This document shows positions 37,122 through 51,446 of a DNA stretch of 64,000 nucleotides, piece after piece. Location of the stretch: the NCBI RefSeq assembly GCF_000767055.1, contig NZ_CP006764.1:2480001-2544000 (forward strand), given 5' to 3'. Numbering within the stretch: the first letter of the stretch is position 1; every line of letters starts with the position of its first letter. Source of the stretch: Corynebacterium doosanense CAU 212 = DSM 45436 (GTDB lineage: Bacteria > Actinomycetota > Actinomycetes > Mycobacteriales > Mycobacteriaceae). A program made the translations under genes and the position numbers. Under the pieces are notes generated by a model. That model made no database searches. It worked only from the letters and a program-made list of their open reading frames with translations, and was not told the DNA's origin.

Positions 37122-38669
37122 CTACATCGGCGAGATCGCATGTTTCTTGTCGATGTCCCGCTCCCGCTTCGTCCGCAGCTGCCGCAGGGCCTGACGCAGC
37201 ATCACCCGGGACTGACTCGGCTCGATCATCGCGTCGATGTACCCACGCTCGGCGGCGACATAGGGCGAGGTCATGTTCTCGTCGTAGAAGTCCATGAACA
37301 TCTTCTTCATGTACGCGCGCTGCGTCTGGTCCTCGATGGCGGCGAGCTGCTTGCCCTGGATCATCACCACGGCCGCGGCCGAACCCATGACGGCGATCTG
37401 GGCGGAGGGCCAGGCGAAGTTGAGGTCGCCGGCGAGGTTCTTCGAACCCATGACGGCATACGCGCCGCCGTAGGCCTTTCGCACGATGAGCGTCACCTTC
37501 GGCACCGTCGCGTCCACCGCGGCGAACGCGAGTTTGGCACCGCGGTGGATCAGGCCGACCTTCTCCTGCTCCACCCCTGGAAGGTAACCCGGCGTATCGA
37601 CGACGAATACCAGCGGAATGTTGTACGCATCGCAGATCCGGATGAAGCGCGCCGCCTTGTCGGCCGCGTCGGCATCGATGCAGCCCGCGAGATGCATGGG
37701 GTTGTTGGCCACGAACCCGACGGAACGACCGTCGATACGCCCCAGTGCCGTGATGATGTTGGGGGCGAAGTTCTCCTGGAGTTCGAGGAGATCCTCGTCG
37801 TCGCCGAGCAGCGGCAGCAGGTCCATCATGTCGTAACCGGCGTTGGTGTCGTCGGGCATGAAGGCGTCGAGGTCGGCGTCGGCGGCGACCTCCTCGTCCG
37901 TGGGTGCAGCAGTCACGGGCGCGGGGTCGAAGCAGGTCAGGGGCATGTGTCCGAGGTAGTCGCGGACGAAGTCGAAGGCGTCCTCCTCGGACGCGACGAC
38001 GGCCTGGACGTTGCCGTTGAGCTCCTGCTGGCGCGCGCCGCCGAGCTCCGCGGAGGAGATGGACTCGCCGGTGACCTCCTTGATCACGGCCGGGCCGGTC
38101 ACGTACATCTCCGCCTCGCCGTCGACGGCGACGACGAGGTCGGTGGTGACCGGCGCGTAGACGGCACCGCCGGCGGACTTGCCCATCATGATGGAGATCT
38201 GCGGCGAGCGGCCGGAAAGCGGCAGCTGCCGGCGGGAGATCTCCGAGTACATGGCCAGCGAGGTCACCGCGTCCTGGATACGCGCGCCACCGGAGTCCTG
38301 AATACCGATGACGGGGCAGCCGATCTTGATGGCCATCTCCATGATCTCCACTACCTTCTTGCCGAAGGTCACGCCGACCGAGCCGCCGTAGACGGTCTTG
38401 TCGTGGGCGTAGACGCAGACGGGGCGACCGTCGATACGCCCGTAGCCGGTGACGACGCCGTCGGAGTAGATCGCCTTCGGGTCGCCGGGGGTCTTGCCCA
38501 GGGCACCGATCTCGGTGAACGAGCCCTCGTCGAGCAGCCGGCTGATGCGGTCACGCGGGGTGGAGCGCCCGGCCTCGTCGCGGCTCTTGCGCGCACGCTC
38601 GGAGCCGGGGTCACGCGCCGTCTCCAGGCGTGATCGCAGGTCGGCGAGTTTTTCCGCAGTGGTGCTCAA
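37122..38669 (-). CDS. accD3: Acyl-CoA carboxylase beta subunit AccD3
   Basis: 515-aa carboxyltransferase. Together with a biotinylated alpha subunit it makes the carboxylated acyl-CoA extender used by Pks13 in mycolate synthesis (AccD4 in mycobacteria). Typical segments are DGVVTGYGRIDGRPVCVYAHD, IQDSGGARIQDAVTSLAMYS, SIMMGKSAGGAVYAPVTTD, the second-half oxyanion region RKAYGGAYAVMGSKNLAGD and AWPSAQIAVMGSAAAVVMI. The start is TTG at 38669, with GAAGGGAAG just upstream and only 1 bp after the pks13 stop, so expression is coupled to pks13. Confidence 0.94.
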   Translation of the reverse strand: MSTTAEKLADLRSRLETARDPGSERARKSRDEAGRSTPRDRISRLLDEGSFTEIGALGKTPGDPKAIYSDGVVTGYGRIDGRPVCVYAHDKTVYGGSVGVTFGKKVVEIMEMAIKIGCPVIGIQDSGGARIQDAVTSLAMYSEISRRQLPLSGRSPQISIMMGKSAGGAVYAPVTTDLVVAVDGEAEMYVTGPAVIKEVTGESISSAELGGARQQELNGNVQAVVASEEDAFDFVRDYLGHMPLTCFDPAPVTAAPTDEEVAADADLDAFMPDDTNAGYDMMDLLPLLGDDEDLLELQENFAPNIITALGRIDGRSVGFVANNPMHLAGCIDADAADKAARFIRICDAYNIPLVFVVDTPGYLPGVEQEKVGLIHRGAKLAFAAVDATVPKVTLIVRKAYGGAYAVMGSKNLAGDLNFAWPSAQIAVMGSAAAVVMIQGKQLAAIEDQTQRAYMKKMFMDFYDENMTSPYVAAERGYIDAMIEPSQSRVMLRQALRQLRTKRERDIDKKHAISPM

Positions 38670-38670
38670 G

Positions 38671-43521
<4,851 letters not shown>

Positions 43522-43742
43522 GGATTTAAGCACTTCCTTGTGGTCGGCTGAAGAGATCTGCTCGCTGGGTGTCACGGTGGGATCGGGAAAAAGGGCCCGG
43601 GAGGCCCAGGCTTCGTCACACGTTACCGTGGTATATCCGGCCATTGTTTCAAATTGTTTCACCTTCCGGGCGGTCGGGTCGACCCCCGGGCGCTGCCGCG
43701 GTCGACATCGGTCCGAACGTGCCTTCCGCGCGGGGCGGGAAA

Positions 43743-43782
43743 ACCCCCGCTGCCCCGCCGACGGTGTGGCGGGGCAGCGGGG
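43743..43782 (-). terminator. Strong hairpin with T-run between fadD32 and pks13
   Basis: A 16-bp GC-rich stem (43743-43758 with 43767-43782, loop GACGGTGT) is followed on the minus strand by TTTT. It lies 16 bp after fadD32 and would end or attenuate transcription into pks13. Further on, the direct repeat ATTGTTTC (43643-43650 and 43653-43660) in an AT-rich patch is a candidate pks13 promoter or operator. Confidence 0.75.
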
Positions 43783-43797
43783 GGACGGTGAGCGGGG

Positions 43798-45651
43798 TCA
43801 GGCCCCGGCGTTCTCCGCGAGGTACTTCTTCTGGTTCACCCGGCGCGCGATCTTGCCCGAGGAGGAACGGGAGATCTCGTTGGGGGCCATGAACCGGATC
43901 TCTGTCGGGCTCAGTCCGTGGATGGAGGAGACGGCGGAGCGGATGGCCTCCACCGCCTCGGCATCACCGGAGGCGTCGGCGTCATCGGCGCGTTCGACGA
44001 GAATGACCAGCTGCTCCACGTCCCCGCCCGGGACGGAGAAGGCGGCGACGGAGTCAGCGCGCACGTGCTCGCTGGCCTCCTGCACGGTGGCCTCGATGTC
44101 CTGCGGGTAGTGGTTACGCCCGGCGATGACCACCAGGTCCTTGAGACGACCGGTGATGTAGGTCTCGTTGTCGAGGATGACGCCGAGGTCGCCGGTGGCC
44201 ATCCAGCCGGTGTCCGGGAAACCCTCCGCGCGGGAGCCCTCCGCCAGACGCTCCCCGAGGGTCTGGTTGAAGGTGGCGGCGGTGTCCTCGGGGCGGTCGA
44301 GGTAACCGGCGGCGTTGTTCTGGCCGTGGGTCCACAGTTCGCCGACGGCGCCGTCGGGAAGCTCGGCCTTGGTCTCCGGGTCGATGATGGTCAGCGCCTG
44401 CGGTCGCACCACCTGGCCGTTGGAGACGAAGGTGACCGCGGACGCGGAGCCCTTCTCCACCGGAACCGCCTTGCCCGCGGCGAGCTCGTCGCGGTCAAAG
44501 TGCTGGATGAAGGGGCGGGTGCCCGTCTGCGGGGTGGTGACCAGCAGCGACGCCTCGGCCAGGCCGTAGGAGGGGCGCATGGACAGCCGGTTCAGACCGT
44601 GCTGGGTGAAGAGGTCGGCGAAGTTCTCCACGGCGGACTCGCTCACCGGCTCGGAGCCGATGATGAGGCCCTCCACGCTCGAAAAGTCCTGGTCCGCGTC
44701 GGGCTTGCCGTAACGCACGGCCAGCTCAAGGGCGAAGTTGGGGACGACGCTGTAGACGTTGACGTCATCCTCGCCGCGGGTGGCCAGCTGGTCCGTCCAC
44801 CGCTTGGGCTGCTGGATGAAGTCCCGCGGGCGCATGAGCTCCATGGGCAGGCCGAGGATGGTGACGAAGACGGCGAGGATGATGCCCATGTCGTGGTGCA
44901 GCGGCAGCCACATGGACAGGCGCAGGGGGGTCTTCAGGTCGACGGCGCTGAAGATCTGCAGCACGTTGGTGAGGATGGAGCGGTTGGTGAGCACCACGCC
45001 GGCCGGGGTGCGGGTGGATCCGGAGGTGTACTGCAGGAACGCGAGGTTGTCCACGGGCATTGTCGTGGCCATGGCCGCCATCTGCTGACCCTGGAGCGTG
45101 GTCATGGGGTTGACGTAGGCCTCCGCCAGGGAGTCCGGGAGCGAGTCGACGGCAAGGATGCGGGGGCGCTCGCGGGAGGGCACCTCCGAGAAGTGCTCGC
45201 GCACGGCGGCGGCGGACGAGCCGTTGGTGAGCACGACCTTGGCCTCGGAGTCACCGAGCACGGCCTTGAGGTGGTCGCCGTGGCCCGGTTCGTTCGGGTC
45301 GTAGAGCGGCACGGGGACCATGCCCGCATAGAGGGCACCGAGGAAGGCGAAGATGTACTCGGGGCTGTTGCCGGCGAGGATGGCGACGCGGTCACCCATC
45401 TTGGCGATCTGCTGCAGGCGTGCCGCGGTGGCCTTGATGCGGGTGTTGATCTCGGTGCGGGTGTAGTCCACCGCCGTGCCCTCGCGGGACTCGGAGAAGT
45501 CCCAGAAGCGCAGCGCGTGGCGGTCGCCTCCACCGGTGTGGAAGTCGCCCTGGTACATGAGCTCCGACATGCCCGCGAGCGTGAGCTGCGGGGCGAGGAG
45601 GAGGTCGCCCTCCGGGCTGAAGAACTGGCCGATTGCCTTCTCAATATTCAT
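43798..45651 (-). CDS. fadD32: Long-chain fatty-acid-AMP ligase FadD32
   Basis: 617-aa adenylate-forming enzyme that activates the meromycolic chain as acyl-AMP and loads it on Pks13. Motifs include LQYTSGSTRTPAGVVLTNRS (A3 P-loop), MWLPLHHDMGIILAV, MRPSYGLAEASLLV (A5), TGWMATGDLGVILDNETYITGRLKDLVVI (A7/A8) and the late Lys in SSSGKIARR (A10). The long insertion typical of FAALs is compatible with the length. The ATG at 45651 opens MNIEKAIGQFF; upstream in-frame codons lack a ribosome site. Confidence 0.95.
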   Translation of the reverse strand: MNIEKAIGQFFSPEGDLLLAPQLTLAGMSELMYQGDFHTGGGDRHALRFWDFSESREGTAVDYTRTEINTRIKATAARLQQIAKMGDRVAILAGNSPEYIFAFLGALYAGMVPVPLYDPNEPGHGDHLKAVLGDSEAKVVLTNGSSAAAVREHFSEVPSRERPRILAVDSLPDSLAEAYVNPMTTLQGQQMAAMATTMPVDNLAFLQYTSGSTRTPAGVVLTNRSILTNVLQIFSAVDLKTPLRLSMWLPLHHDMGIILAVFVTILGLPMELMRPRDFIQQPKRWTDQLATRGEDDVNVYSVVPNFALELAVRYGKPDADQDFSSVEGLIIGSEPVSESAVENFADLFTQHGLNRLSMRPSYGLAEASLLVTTPQTGTRPFIQHFDRDELAAGKAVPVEKGSASAVTFVSNGQVVRPQALTIIDPETKAELPDGAVGELWTHGQNNAAGYLDRPEDTAATFNQTLGERLAEGSRAEGFPDTGWMATGDLGVILDNETYITGRLKDLVVIAGRNHYPQDIEATVQEASEHVRADSVAAFSVPGGDVEQLVILVERADDADASGDAEAVEAIRSAVSSIHGLSPTEIRFMAPNEISRSSSGKIARRVNQKKYLAENAGA

Positions 45652-45853
45652 GGATGCTCCGTGACTCCTCGGTTGTCTCGTCGGCTGGTCGCGCCGGAAT
45701 GTTTCGCTGCTAAATTTATCACCAGCGTGTCCCTCCCCGTTAGTCTGCCAAAAGTTTCCCGGTGTTACAGATGGGACAGGGGGGAGCAGGGGGGATTCGG
45801 GCCCGCGCGGCCGGAACAGGAATAGTGACAATCCGGTGATAATCTCGGACACC

Positions 45854-46873
45854 ATGGCCTCTGTCACATTCGATCGCGTGTCGATCACCTACCCCGGCGC
45901 CGACCGCCCCAGCGTCTCCGAGCTCGACCTCGAGATCGCCGACGGCGAGTTCCTCGTCCTCGTCGGCCCCTCCGGCTGCGGAAAGTCCACCTCACTGCGA
46001 TCCCTCGCCGGCCTCGAGCCCGTCAGCGAAGGCAAGATACTCATCGACGGCCGCGACGTCACCTCACTCGAACCCGGCGAGCGCGACATCGCCATGGTCT
46101 TCCAGAACTACGCGCTCTACCCCCACCTCACGGTCGCCCAGAACATGGGCTTCGCCCTCAAGCTGGCCAAGGAACCGAAGGTCACCATCGAGGCCAAGGT
46201 CACCGAGGCCGCCCGTCTCCTGGGCCTGGAGGAGTTCCTCGACCGCAAGCCCAAGGACCTCTCCGGCGGCCAGCGGCAGCGGGTGGCCATGGGCCGGGCG
46301 ATCGTCCGCGAGCCCAAGGTCTTCCTCATGGACGAGCCGCTCTCCAACCTCGACGCCAAGCTGCGTGTGCAGACCCGCGCCGAGCTCGCCGCGCTGCAGC
46401 GCCGCCTGGGCACCACCACCGTCTACGTCACCCACGACCAGGTGGAGGCGATGACCATGGGCGACCGGGTCGCCGTGCTCCGGGAGGGCGTGCTGCAGCA
46501 GGTCGCCCCGCCCCGCGAGCTCTACCGCAACCCCGTCAACGAGTTCGTCGCCGGCTTCATCGGCTCCCCGGCCATGAACATCTTCGACGACGGCGCTGAC
46601 CGGGTCGGCGTCCGCCCGGAAGCCATGCACGTCATCCACCCCGGCGAGCAGGTCCCGGCCGGGTGGCGCAGCTACACGGGTGAGATCGTCCTCGTCGAGG
46701 CCCTGGGTGCCGAGAGCTTCATCTACGTGGATGCCGGGGCCGGGGTCCGGCTGGTCGCCCGCGCGGGCGCGGCGCAGACCGCGGGCATCGGGGAGCAGGC
46801 CACCGTCGCCTTCGACCCGGCCGCGGCGCACCGGTTCGACCGGGAGACCGGGCGGGCGCTGGACCGGCCGTAG
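45854..46873 (+). CDS. musK: Sugar ABC importer ATPase MusK/MsiK-like
   Basis: 339-aa ABC ATPase of the carbohydrate uptake (MalK) type. Walker A is [16 protein letters not shown], the Q-loop [12 protein letters not shown], the signature [14 protein letters not shown], Walker [13 protein letters not shown] and the switch His in [13 protein letters not shown]. The C-terminal regulatory OB-like TOBE part is shorter than in E. coli MalK. Gene order ATPase, binding protein, two permeases, small membrane protein matches the MusEFGK2I maltose system of C. glutamicum. The ATG at 45854 is used; ATG 45836 would add six residues. Confidence 0.88.
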   Translation: MASVTFDRVSITYPGADRPSVSELDLEIADGEFLVLVGPSGCGKSTSLRSLAGLEPVSEGKILIDGRDVTSLEPGERDIAMVFQNYALYPHLTVAQNMGFALKLAKEPKVTIEAKVTEAARLLGLEEFLDRKPKDLSGGQRQRVAMGRAIVREPKVFLMDEPLSNLDAKLRVQTRAELAALQRRLGTTTVYVTHDQVEAMTMGDRVAVLREGVLQQVAPPRELYRNPVNEFVAGFIGSPAMNIFDDGADRVGVRPEAMHVIHPGEQVPAGWRSYTGEIVLVEALGAESFIYVDAGAGVRLVARAGAAQTAGIGEQATVAFDPAAAHRFDRETGRALDRP

Positions 46874-46875
46874 AC

Positions 46876-46912
46876 GGCCCGGGAAAGAGCCGGGCCTAAC
46901 CCCTTTCGGGGT
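46876..46912 (+). terminator. Tandem hairpins after musK
   Basis: GGCCCGG (46876-46882) pairs with CCGGGCC (46890-46896). ACCCC (46899-46903) pairs with GGGGT (46908-46912) around TTTC. They precede an AT-rich stretch that probably holds the musE promoter, so musE may be transcribed separately from musK. Confidence 0.6.
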
Positions 46913-46995
46913 GACCCAGACCACCAAAGATAAAAATTGTAACCACATTCACTAATGTCGTCGTAAACGTATGCCTATCGAAAGGTGAACACCCC

Positions 46996-48306
46996 ATGAC
47001 CATCTCCCTCTCCAAGCGCGTGGCCGGCGGAGTCATCGCCGCCGGCTTCGCCGTATCCATGGCAGCCTGCTCCAACAGCTCCTCCGACTCCTCCAGCACG
47101 GGCAGCAGCAACAACGCCAGCAGCAGCGCCAGCGAGGGCGGCTCCGGGTCCGACGAGGAGGGCCGCGGCCCCATCACCTTCGCCATGGGCGCGAACGACG
47201 TGGACAAGCTCCAGCCCGTCATCGAGTCCTGGAACGCCGAGCACCCCGACGAGGAGGTCACCCTCTCCGAGCTCGCCGGCGAGGCGGACTCCCAGCGCGA
47301 GACCCTCGTGCAGTCCCTGCAGGCCGGCAACGCCGACTACGACGTCATGGCACTCGACGTCGTCTGGACCGCCGACTTCGCCGCCAACGGCTACCTCGAG
47401 CCCCTCAAGGGTGACTACGAGGTGGACACCTCCGGCCTCCTGCCCGCGACCGTCGAGTCCGCGACCTACATGGACACCCTCTACGCGCTGCCGCAGAACA
47501 CCAACGGCCAGCTGCTCTTCCGCAACACCGACATCATGCCCGAGGCCCCCGCAGACTTCGGCGCCCTGGCCGACTCCTGCTCCGCAGCCAAGGAAAAGAA
47601 CGTGGACTGCCTGACCACGCAGCTCAAGCAGTACGAGGGCCTGACCGTCAACACCACCGGCTTCATCGAGGGCTGGGGCGGCTCCGTCCTCGGCGACGAT
47701 GGCGAGTCCGTCACCGTCGACTCCCCCGAGGCCAAGGAGGGCCTGCAGGCGCTCGTCGACGCCTACGCCGACGGCGTGATCGCCAAGGACTCCACGTCCG
47801 CCACCGAGGAGGAGACCAACCTGGCCTTCACCGAGGGACGCACCGCGTACGCCATCAACTGGCCGTACATGTACACCAACGCCGAGGAGGCCGGCTCCGC
47901 CGTCGCCGGCAAGACCGAGGTCTCCCCGCTGGTCGGCAAGGACGGCGTGGGCGTGTCCACGCTCGGCGGCTACAACAACGCCATCAACGTCAACTCCGAG
48001 CACAAGGCCACCGCACTCGACTTCATGGAGTTCATCATCTCCGAGGAGAACCAGACGAGCTTCGCGGAGGCCTCCTTCCCGCCGGTGCTCGCGTCGATCT
48101 ACGACGATGAGACGCTCGTCGAGAAGTTCCCCTACCTGCCCGCGCTGAAGGAGTCCCTGGAGAACGCCGCACCGCGACCGGTGTCCCCGTTCTACACCGA
48201 GATCTCCAAGGCCATCCAGGACAACGCCTACGCGGCGCTGACCTCCGGCAAGAGCGTCGACGACGCCACCGCGGACATGAAGTCCGCCATCGAGAACGCC
48301 CAGTAA
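46996..48306 (+). CDS. musE: Sugar-binding lipoprotein MusE-like
   Basis: 436-aa extracellular solute-binding protein, family 1. Signal peptide with lipobox M-A-A-C at residues 22-25, then a Ser/Asn/Gly linker to about residue 50. The domain starts GPITFAMGANDVDKLQPVIE and includes SLQAGNADYDVMALDVVWTA and the C-terminal AYAALTSGKSVDDATADMKS typical of the family. It captures an oligosaccharide, probably maltose or maltodextrin, and delivers it to MusFG. A strong hairpin downstream limits readthrough, a usual way of making more binding protein than permease. Confidence 0.88.
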   Translation: MTISLSKRVAGGVIAAGFAVSMAACSNSSSDSSSTGSSNNASSSASEGGSGSDEEGRGPITFAMGANDVDKLQPVIESWNAEHPDEEVTLSELAGEADSQRETLVQSLQAGNADYDVMALDVVWTADFAANGYLEPLKGDYEVDTSGLLPATVESATYMDTLYALPQNTNGQLLFRNTDIMPEAPADFGALADSCSAAKEKNVDCLTTQLKQYEGLTVNTTGFIEGWGGSVLGDDGESVTVDSPEAKEGLQALVDAYADGVIAKDSTSATEEETNLAFTEGRTAYAINWPYMYTNAEEAGSAVAGKTEVSPLVGKDGVGVSTLGGYNNAINVNSEHKATALDFMEFIISEENQTSFAEASFPPVLASIYDDETLVEKFPYLPALKESLENAAPRPVSPFYTEISKAIQDNAYAALTSGKSVDDATADMKSAIENAQ

Positions 48307-48328
48307 CACGACCGAGAAGTTCTCGACG

Positions 48329-48361
48329 GGCCACGTTTCCCCTTCCCGTGGAAACGTGGCC
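48329..48361 (+). terminator. Attenuating hairpin between musE and musF
   Basis: Perfect 12-bp stem, GGCCACGTTTCC (48329-48340) with GGAAACGTGGCC (48350-48361), 9-nt loop, followed by TCTTGTC. Positioned to protect or end the musE message while allowing some readthrough. Confidence 0.75.
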
Positions 48362-48392
48362 TCTTGTCGTGACCTGAAGGAGCACCCCACGC

Positions 48393-49385
48393 ATGAATAA
48401 GGGAAAGCAGGCACGCTCAGCGGCCCTGCTCATCGCCCCCACGCTCGCCGTCCTCGCCGTGGTCATCGGCTACCCCGTCCTCCGCGCCATCTGGCTCTCC
48501 TTCCAGGCGGACAAGGGACTGGACCCGACCACCGGCATGTTCACCGACGGCGGGTTCGCCGGCCTGCGGCACTACCTCTACTGGATCACCCAGAGCTGCC
48601 AGTCCCCCTCGGGCAAGTCCGCCACCTGCGCCCCGGGCACCCTGGCGACGGACTTCTACCCGGCGCTGCGCAACACCCTGTTCTTCACCGTCGTCACCGT
48701 CGGACTGGAGACGATCCTGGGCATGATCATGGCGCTCATCATGGCCGGCGACTACCGCGGCCGCGGCCTGGTCCGCGCCGCCGTGCTCATCCCCTGGGCC
48801 ATCCCCACGGCCGTCACGGCGAAGCTGTGGCAGTTCATCTTCGCCCCGCAGGGCATCATCAACTCCCTGCTGGGCACCTCCATCGCGTGGACCACGGACC
48901 CGTGGGCGGCGCGCTCGGCGGTGATCATCGCCGACGTGTGGAAGACCGCGCCGTTCATGGCGCTGCTCATCCTCGCCGGCCTGCAGATGATCCCCAGGGA
49001 CACCTACGAGGCCGCGCGTGTCGACGGCGCTTCGCGCTGGCAGCAGTTCACGCTGATCACCCTGCCCCTCGTGCGCCCGGCGCTCATGGTCGCGGTCCTC
49101 TTCCGCACCCTTGACGCACTGCGTATGTACGACCTCCCGGCGATCATGATCTCCGGCTCCGCCAACTCCCCCACCGCCGTGCTCTCGCAGCTGGTGGTCT
49201 CCGACATGCGTGGCGGAAACTTCAACTCCGCGTCCGCCCTGTCCACCCTCATCTTCCTGCTCATCTTCTTCGTCGCCTTTGTCATGATCCGGTTCCTCGG
49301 GGCGGATCTGTCCGGCACGGAGGGGCAGCGGAAGAAGAAGGACCGGGCCAGGCGTCGAAAAGCCCTCCAGGAGGCCCAGTCATGA
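48393..49385 (+). CDS. musF: Sugar ABC permease MusF-like
   Basis: 330-aa permease with six main membrane segments. The EAA loop EAARVDGASRWQQFTLITLP contacts the ATPase. A large extracytoplasmic insert with two Cys (TQSCQSPSGKSATCAPGT, about residues 66-83) lies between the first two segments. Lysine/Arg-rich tail. The ATG has AAGGAG 11 nt upstream, and the stop overlaps musG by four bases (ATGA). Confidence 0.88.
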   Translation: MNKGKQARSAALLIAPTLAVLAVVIGYPVLRAIWLSFQADKGLDPTTGMFTDGGFAGLRHYLYWITQSCQSPSGKSATCAPGTLATDFYPALRNTLFFTVVTVGLETILGMIMALIMAGDYRGRGLVRAAVLIPWAIPTAVTAKLWQFIFAPQGIINSLLGTSIAWTTDPWAARSAVIIADVWKTAPFMALLILAGLQMIPRDTYEAARVDGASRWQQFTLITLPLVRPALMVAVLFRTLDALRMYDLPAIMISGSANSPTAVLSQLVVSDMRGGNFNSASALSTLIFLLIFFVAFVMIRFLGADLSGTEGQRKKKDRARRRKALQEAQS

Positions 49386-50218
49386 GTTCCGCCCGCACCG
49401 CCGCGATCTGGCACTACCTCGGGGTCGCCTTCATCATCCTGTGGGGGCTGCTGCCCTTCTACTGGATGGTCGTCGTCGCCCTGCGCGACAGCTCCCACAC
49501 CTTCGACACCACGCCGTTTCCCACGCACGTCACCATGGACAACTTCCGCGACGCGCTGGCCACGGACAAGGGAAACAACTTCCTCGCGGCCATCGGCAAC
49601 TCGATGATCATCTCGCTGACCACCACCGTCATCGCCGTCGCCGTGGGTGTGTTCACCGCCTACGCCCTGGCGCGCCTGGAGTTCCCGGGCAAGGGCGTGG
49701 TCACCGGGCTCATCCTCGCCGCGTCGATGTTCCCGGGCATCGCCCTGGTCACGCCGCTGTTCCAGCTGTTCAGCGACATCGGGTGGATCGGCACGTACCA
49801 GGCGATGATCATCCCCAACATCTCGTTCGCGCTGCCGCTGACGATCTACACGCTCATCTCCTTCTTCCGGCAGCTGCCGTGGGAGCTCGAGGAGGCCGCG
49901 CGTGTCGACGGCGCCTCCCGCGGCCAGGCCTTCCGCCTCGTCCTCCTGCCGCTCGCCGCGCCCGCGCTGTTCACCACCGCGATCCTGGCGTTCATCGCCT
50001 CGTGGAACGAGTACATGCTGGCGCAGCAGCTCTCCACCACCTCGACCGAGCCGGTCACCGTGGCGATCGCCCGCTTCACCGGCCCGAGCTCCTTCGAGTA
50101 CCCCTACGCCGCCACCATGGCCGCGGGCGCGCTGGTGACGATCCCCCTGATCATCATGGTGCTGGTCTTCCAGCGCCGCATCGTCTCCGGGCTCACCGCG
50201 GGCGGCGTGAAGGCCTGA
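49382..50218 (+). CDS. musG: Sugar ABC permease MusG-like
   Basis: 278-aa permease of the MalG type, six membrane segments. EAA loop EEAARVDGASRGQAFRLVLLP, and the preceding P-loop-like QAMIIPNISFALPLTIYTLISFF is typical. It pairs with MusF to form the channel. Overlaps at both ends (ATGA with musF, TGATG with musI) indicate a tightly coupled operon. Confidence 0.88.
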   Translation: MSSARTAAIWHYLGVAFIILWGLLPFYWMVVVALRDSSHTFDTTPFPTHVTMDNFRDALATDKGNNFLAAIGNSMIISLTTTVIAVAVGVFTAYALARLEFPGKGVVTGLILAASMFPGIALVTPLFQLFSDIGWIGTYQAMIIPNISFALPLTIYTLISFFRQLPWELEEAARVDGASRGQAFRLVLLPLAAPALFTTAILAFIASWNEYMLAQQLSTTSTEPVTVAIARFTGPSSFEYPYAATMAAGALVTIPLIIMVLVFQRRIVSGLTAGGVKA

Positions 50219-50412
50219 TGCACTCCCGCCGCCGCGCCCGCCAGTGGGAGACGGCCTTCGGTTTCGCGCTGTTCTTCGCCATCGTCTCGGTGATCCAGGC
50301 CATCATCAACGTCCTGCGGCCAGACCCGCAGGTCTGGCCGGCGCTTCTCGCGCTGTTCTTCGTCTCCGTGGCGTTCTTCGCTTATCGACGGTGGCGTGGC
50401 CTGGTTTCCTAG
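50218..50412 (+). CDS. musI: Small membrane protein MusI-like
   Basis: 64-aa protein with two hydrophobic segments (FGFALFFAIVSVIQAIINVL and PALLALFFVSVAFFAY) and basic ends. A small membrane protein needed for the MusEFGK2I maltose importer of C. glutamicum is known at this operon position; I identify it by size and place. Its start overlaps the musG stop. The last codons contain one copy of the GCTTATCGACG motif. Confidence 0.72.
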   Translation: MHSRRRARQWETAFGFALFFAIVSVIQAIINVLRPDPQVWPALLALFFVSVAFFAYRRWRGLVS

Positions 50413-50422
50413 GCCTGATTTC

Positions 50423-51358
50423 TTAGCCCTGGTTGATCAACCCGTGCGCCCAGTCCACGACCCACTGGTTCGCGGTCGTGCCGGGAATGACCTGCCCATT
50501 GCTCGCGTACTGCGCGTGCACACCGTTGGCGGCCAGCAGCTCCTGGGCTCGGCCCAGCCCGTTGCCGATGTCCTGGGGCGCGTCACAGATCGCGTCCGAG
50601 GGGGCACAGATCTCCTGGACCACGCCGTCCAGGGCGCCGAATCCACCCTCACGCGGGCCGCGCATGGACGCCCCCGGGGTGATGAACTGCACGAGCGCGT
50701 CGATCGGCTGCAACGCGATCTCCGCGCCGATGCCACCGAGCTCGACGCCCGGGTTCTGCCCGACACCGTTCTCGCGTCGACCGTCGGCGATCAGGGCGAC
50801 ACCGCGGACACGATCCGCCGGCACCGCGCCGTGGCCCGTGCCGATCTCGTTGGCCACGTCGCCGAGGATGACCGCACCCTGGGAGAAACCGGCGAGGATG
50901 AACTCCGTGGAGTGGCAGGTGTTGGCGATGTGCGCAAGTTCCCCGTTGACCTTGGCGGTGCCCTCGTTGCGGGAATCGTCGTAGGTCATCTCGCCCCGGG
51001 ACTGCACACTCTGGAACTGCGCCGTGTACGGCAGGGTCCAGACCCGCACGTCGTTGATGTCGTAGGCCGCCTGCAGCGGCTGGGTGATGGACAGCATGAA
51101 GGACAGGGGGTTGGCCTGCGGGTTGAAGGGGTCGTCAGTGGCCGAGGACTCCCAGGTACCCGGCGCGGAGATGACCTCCACCGCCGGGCACCAGTCAGGC
51201 TCCTGCGGGAGGGGCTCATCGCCGGGCGTGCGTTCGGTGTCCTGTCCGGGCGCCGCACCCAGCGGGGAGTTCTCCGCCGTGCGCAGCCACTGGATGGCGC
51301 TGCCTCCGATGAGCAGCAGGACAAGGACGACCGCCACGACGGTCAGGGCTTTTCTCAT
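50423..51358 (-). CDS. Cutinase-family envelope lipase (Rv3802c-like)
   Basis: 311-aa protein with an N-terminal membrane anchor or signal (LTVVAVVLVLLLIGGSAI). The cutinase fold shows FILAGFSQGAVILGDVA with the nucleophile Ser in G-x-S-x-G, a first Cys in PDWCPAVEVIS, and paired Cys in EICAPSDAICDAP ahead of the Asp/His region. In mycobacteria the essential phospholipase/thioesterase Rv3802c (Culp6) lies next to fadD32-pks13; here the mus operon separates them. Confidence 0.88.
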   Translation of the reverse strand: MRKALTVVAVVLVLLLIGGSAIQWLRTAENSPLGAAPGQDTERTPGDEPLPQEPDWCPAVEVISAPGTWESSATDDPFNPQANPLSFMLSITQPLQAAYDINDVRVWTLPYTAQFQSVQSRGEMTYDDSRNEGTAKVNGELAHIANTCHSTEFILAGFSQGAVILGDVANEIGTGHGAVPADRVRGVALIADGRRENGVGQNPGVELGGIGAEIALQPIDALVQFITPGASMRGPREGGFGALDGVVQEICAPSDAICDAPQDIGNGLGRAQELLAANGVHAQYASNGQVIPGTTANQWVVDWAHGLINQG

Positions 51359-51446
51359 GGTTCTTCGTACCTCTGGGTTCTTGGGGAAGAAAGGACGATA
51401 CCCGGCGGGGTTACCACCGGGCTGGCCGTCTGATGCGAATTACCTG

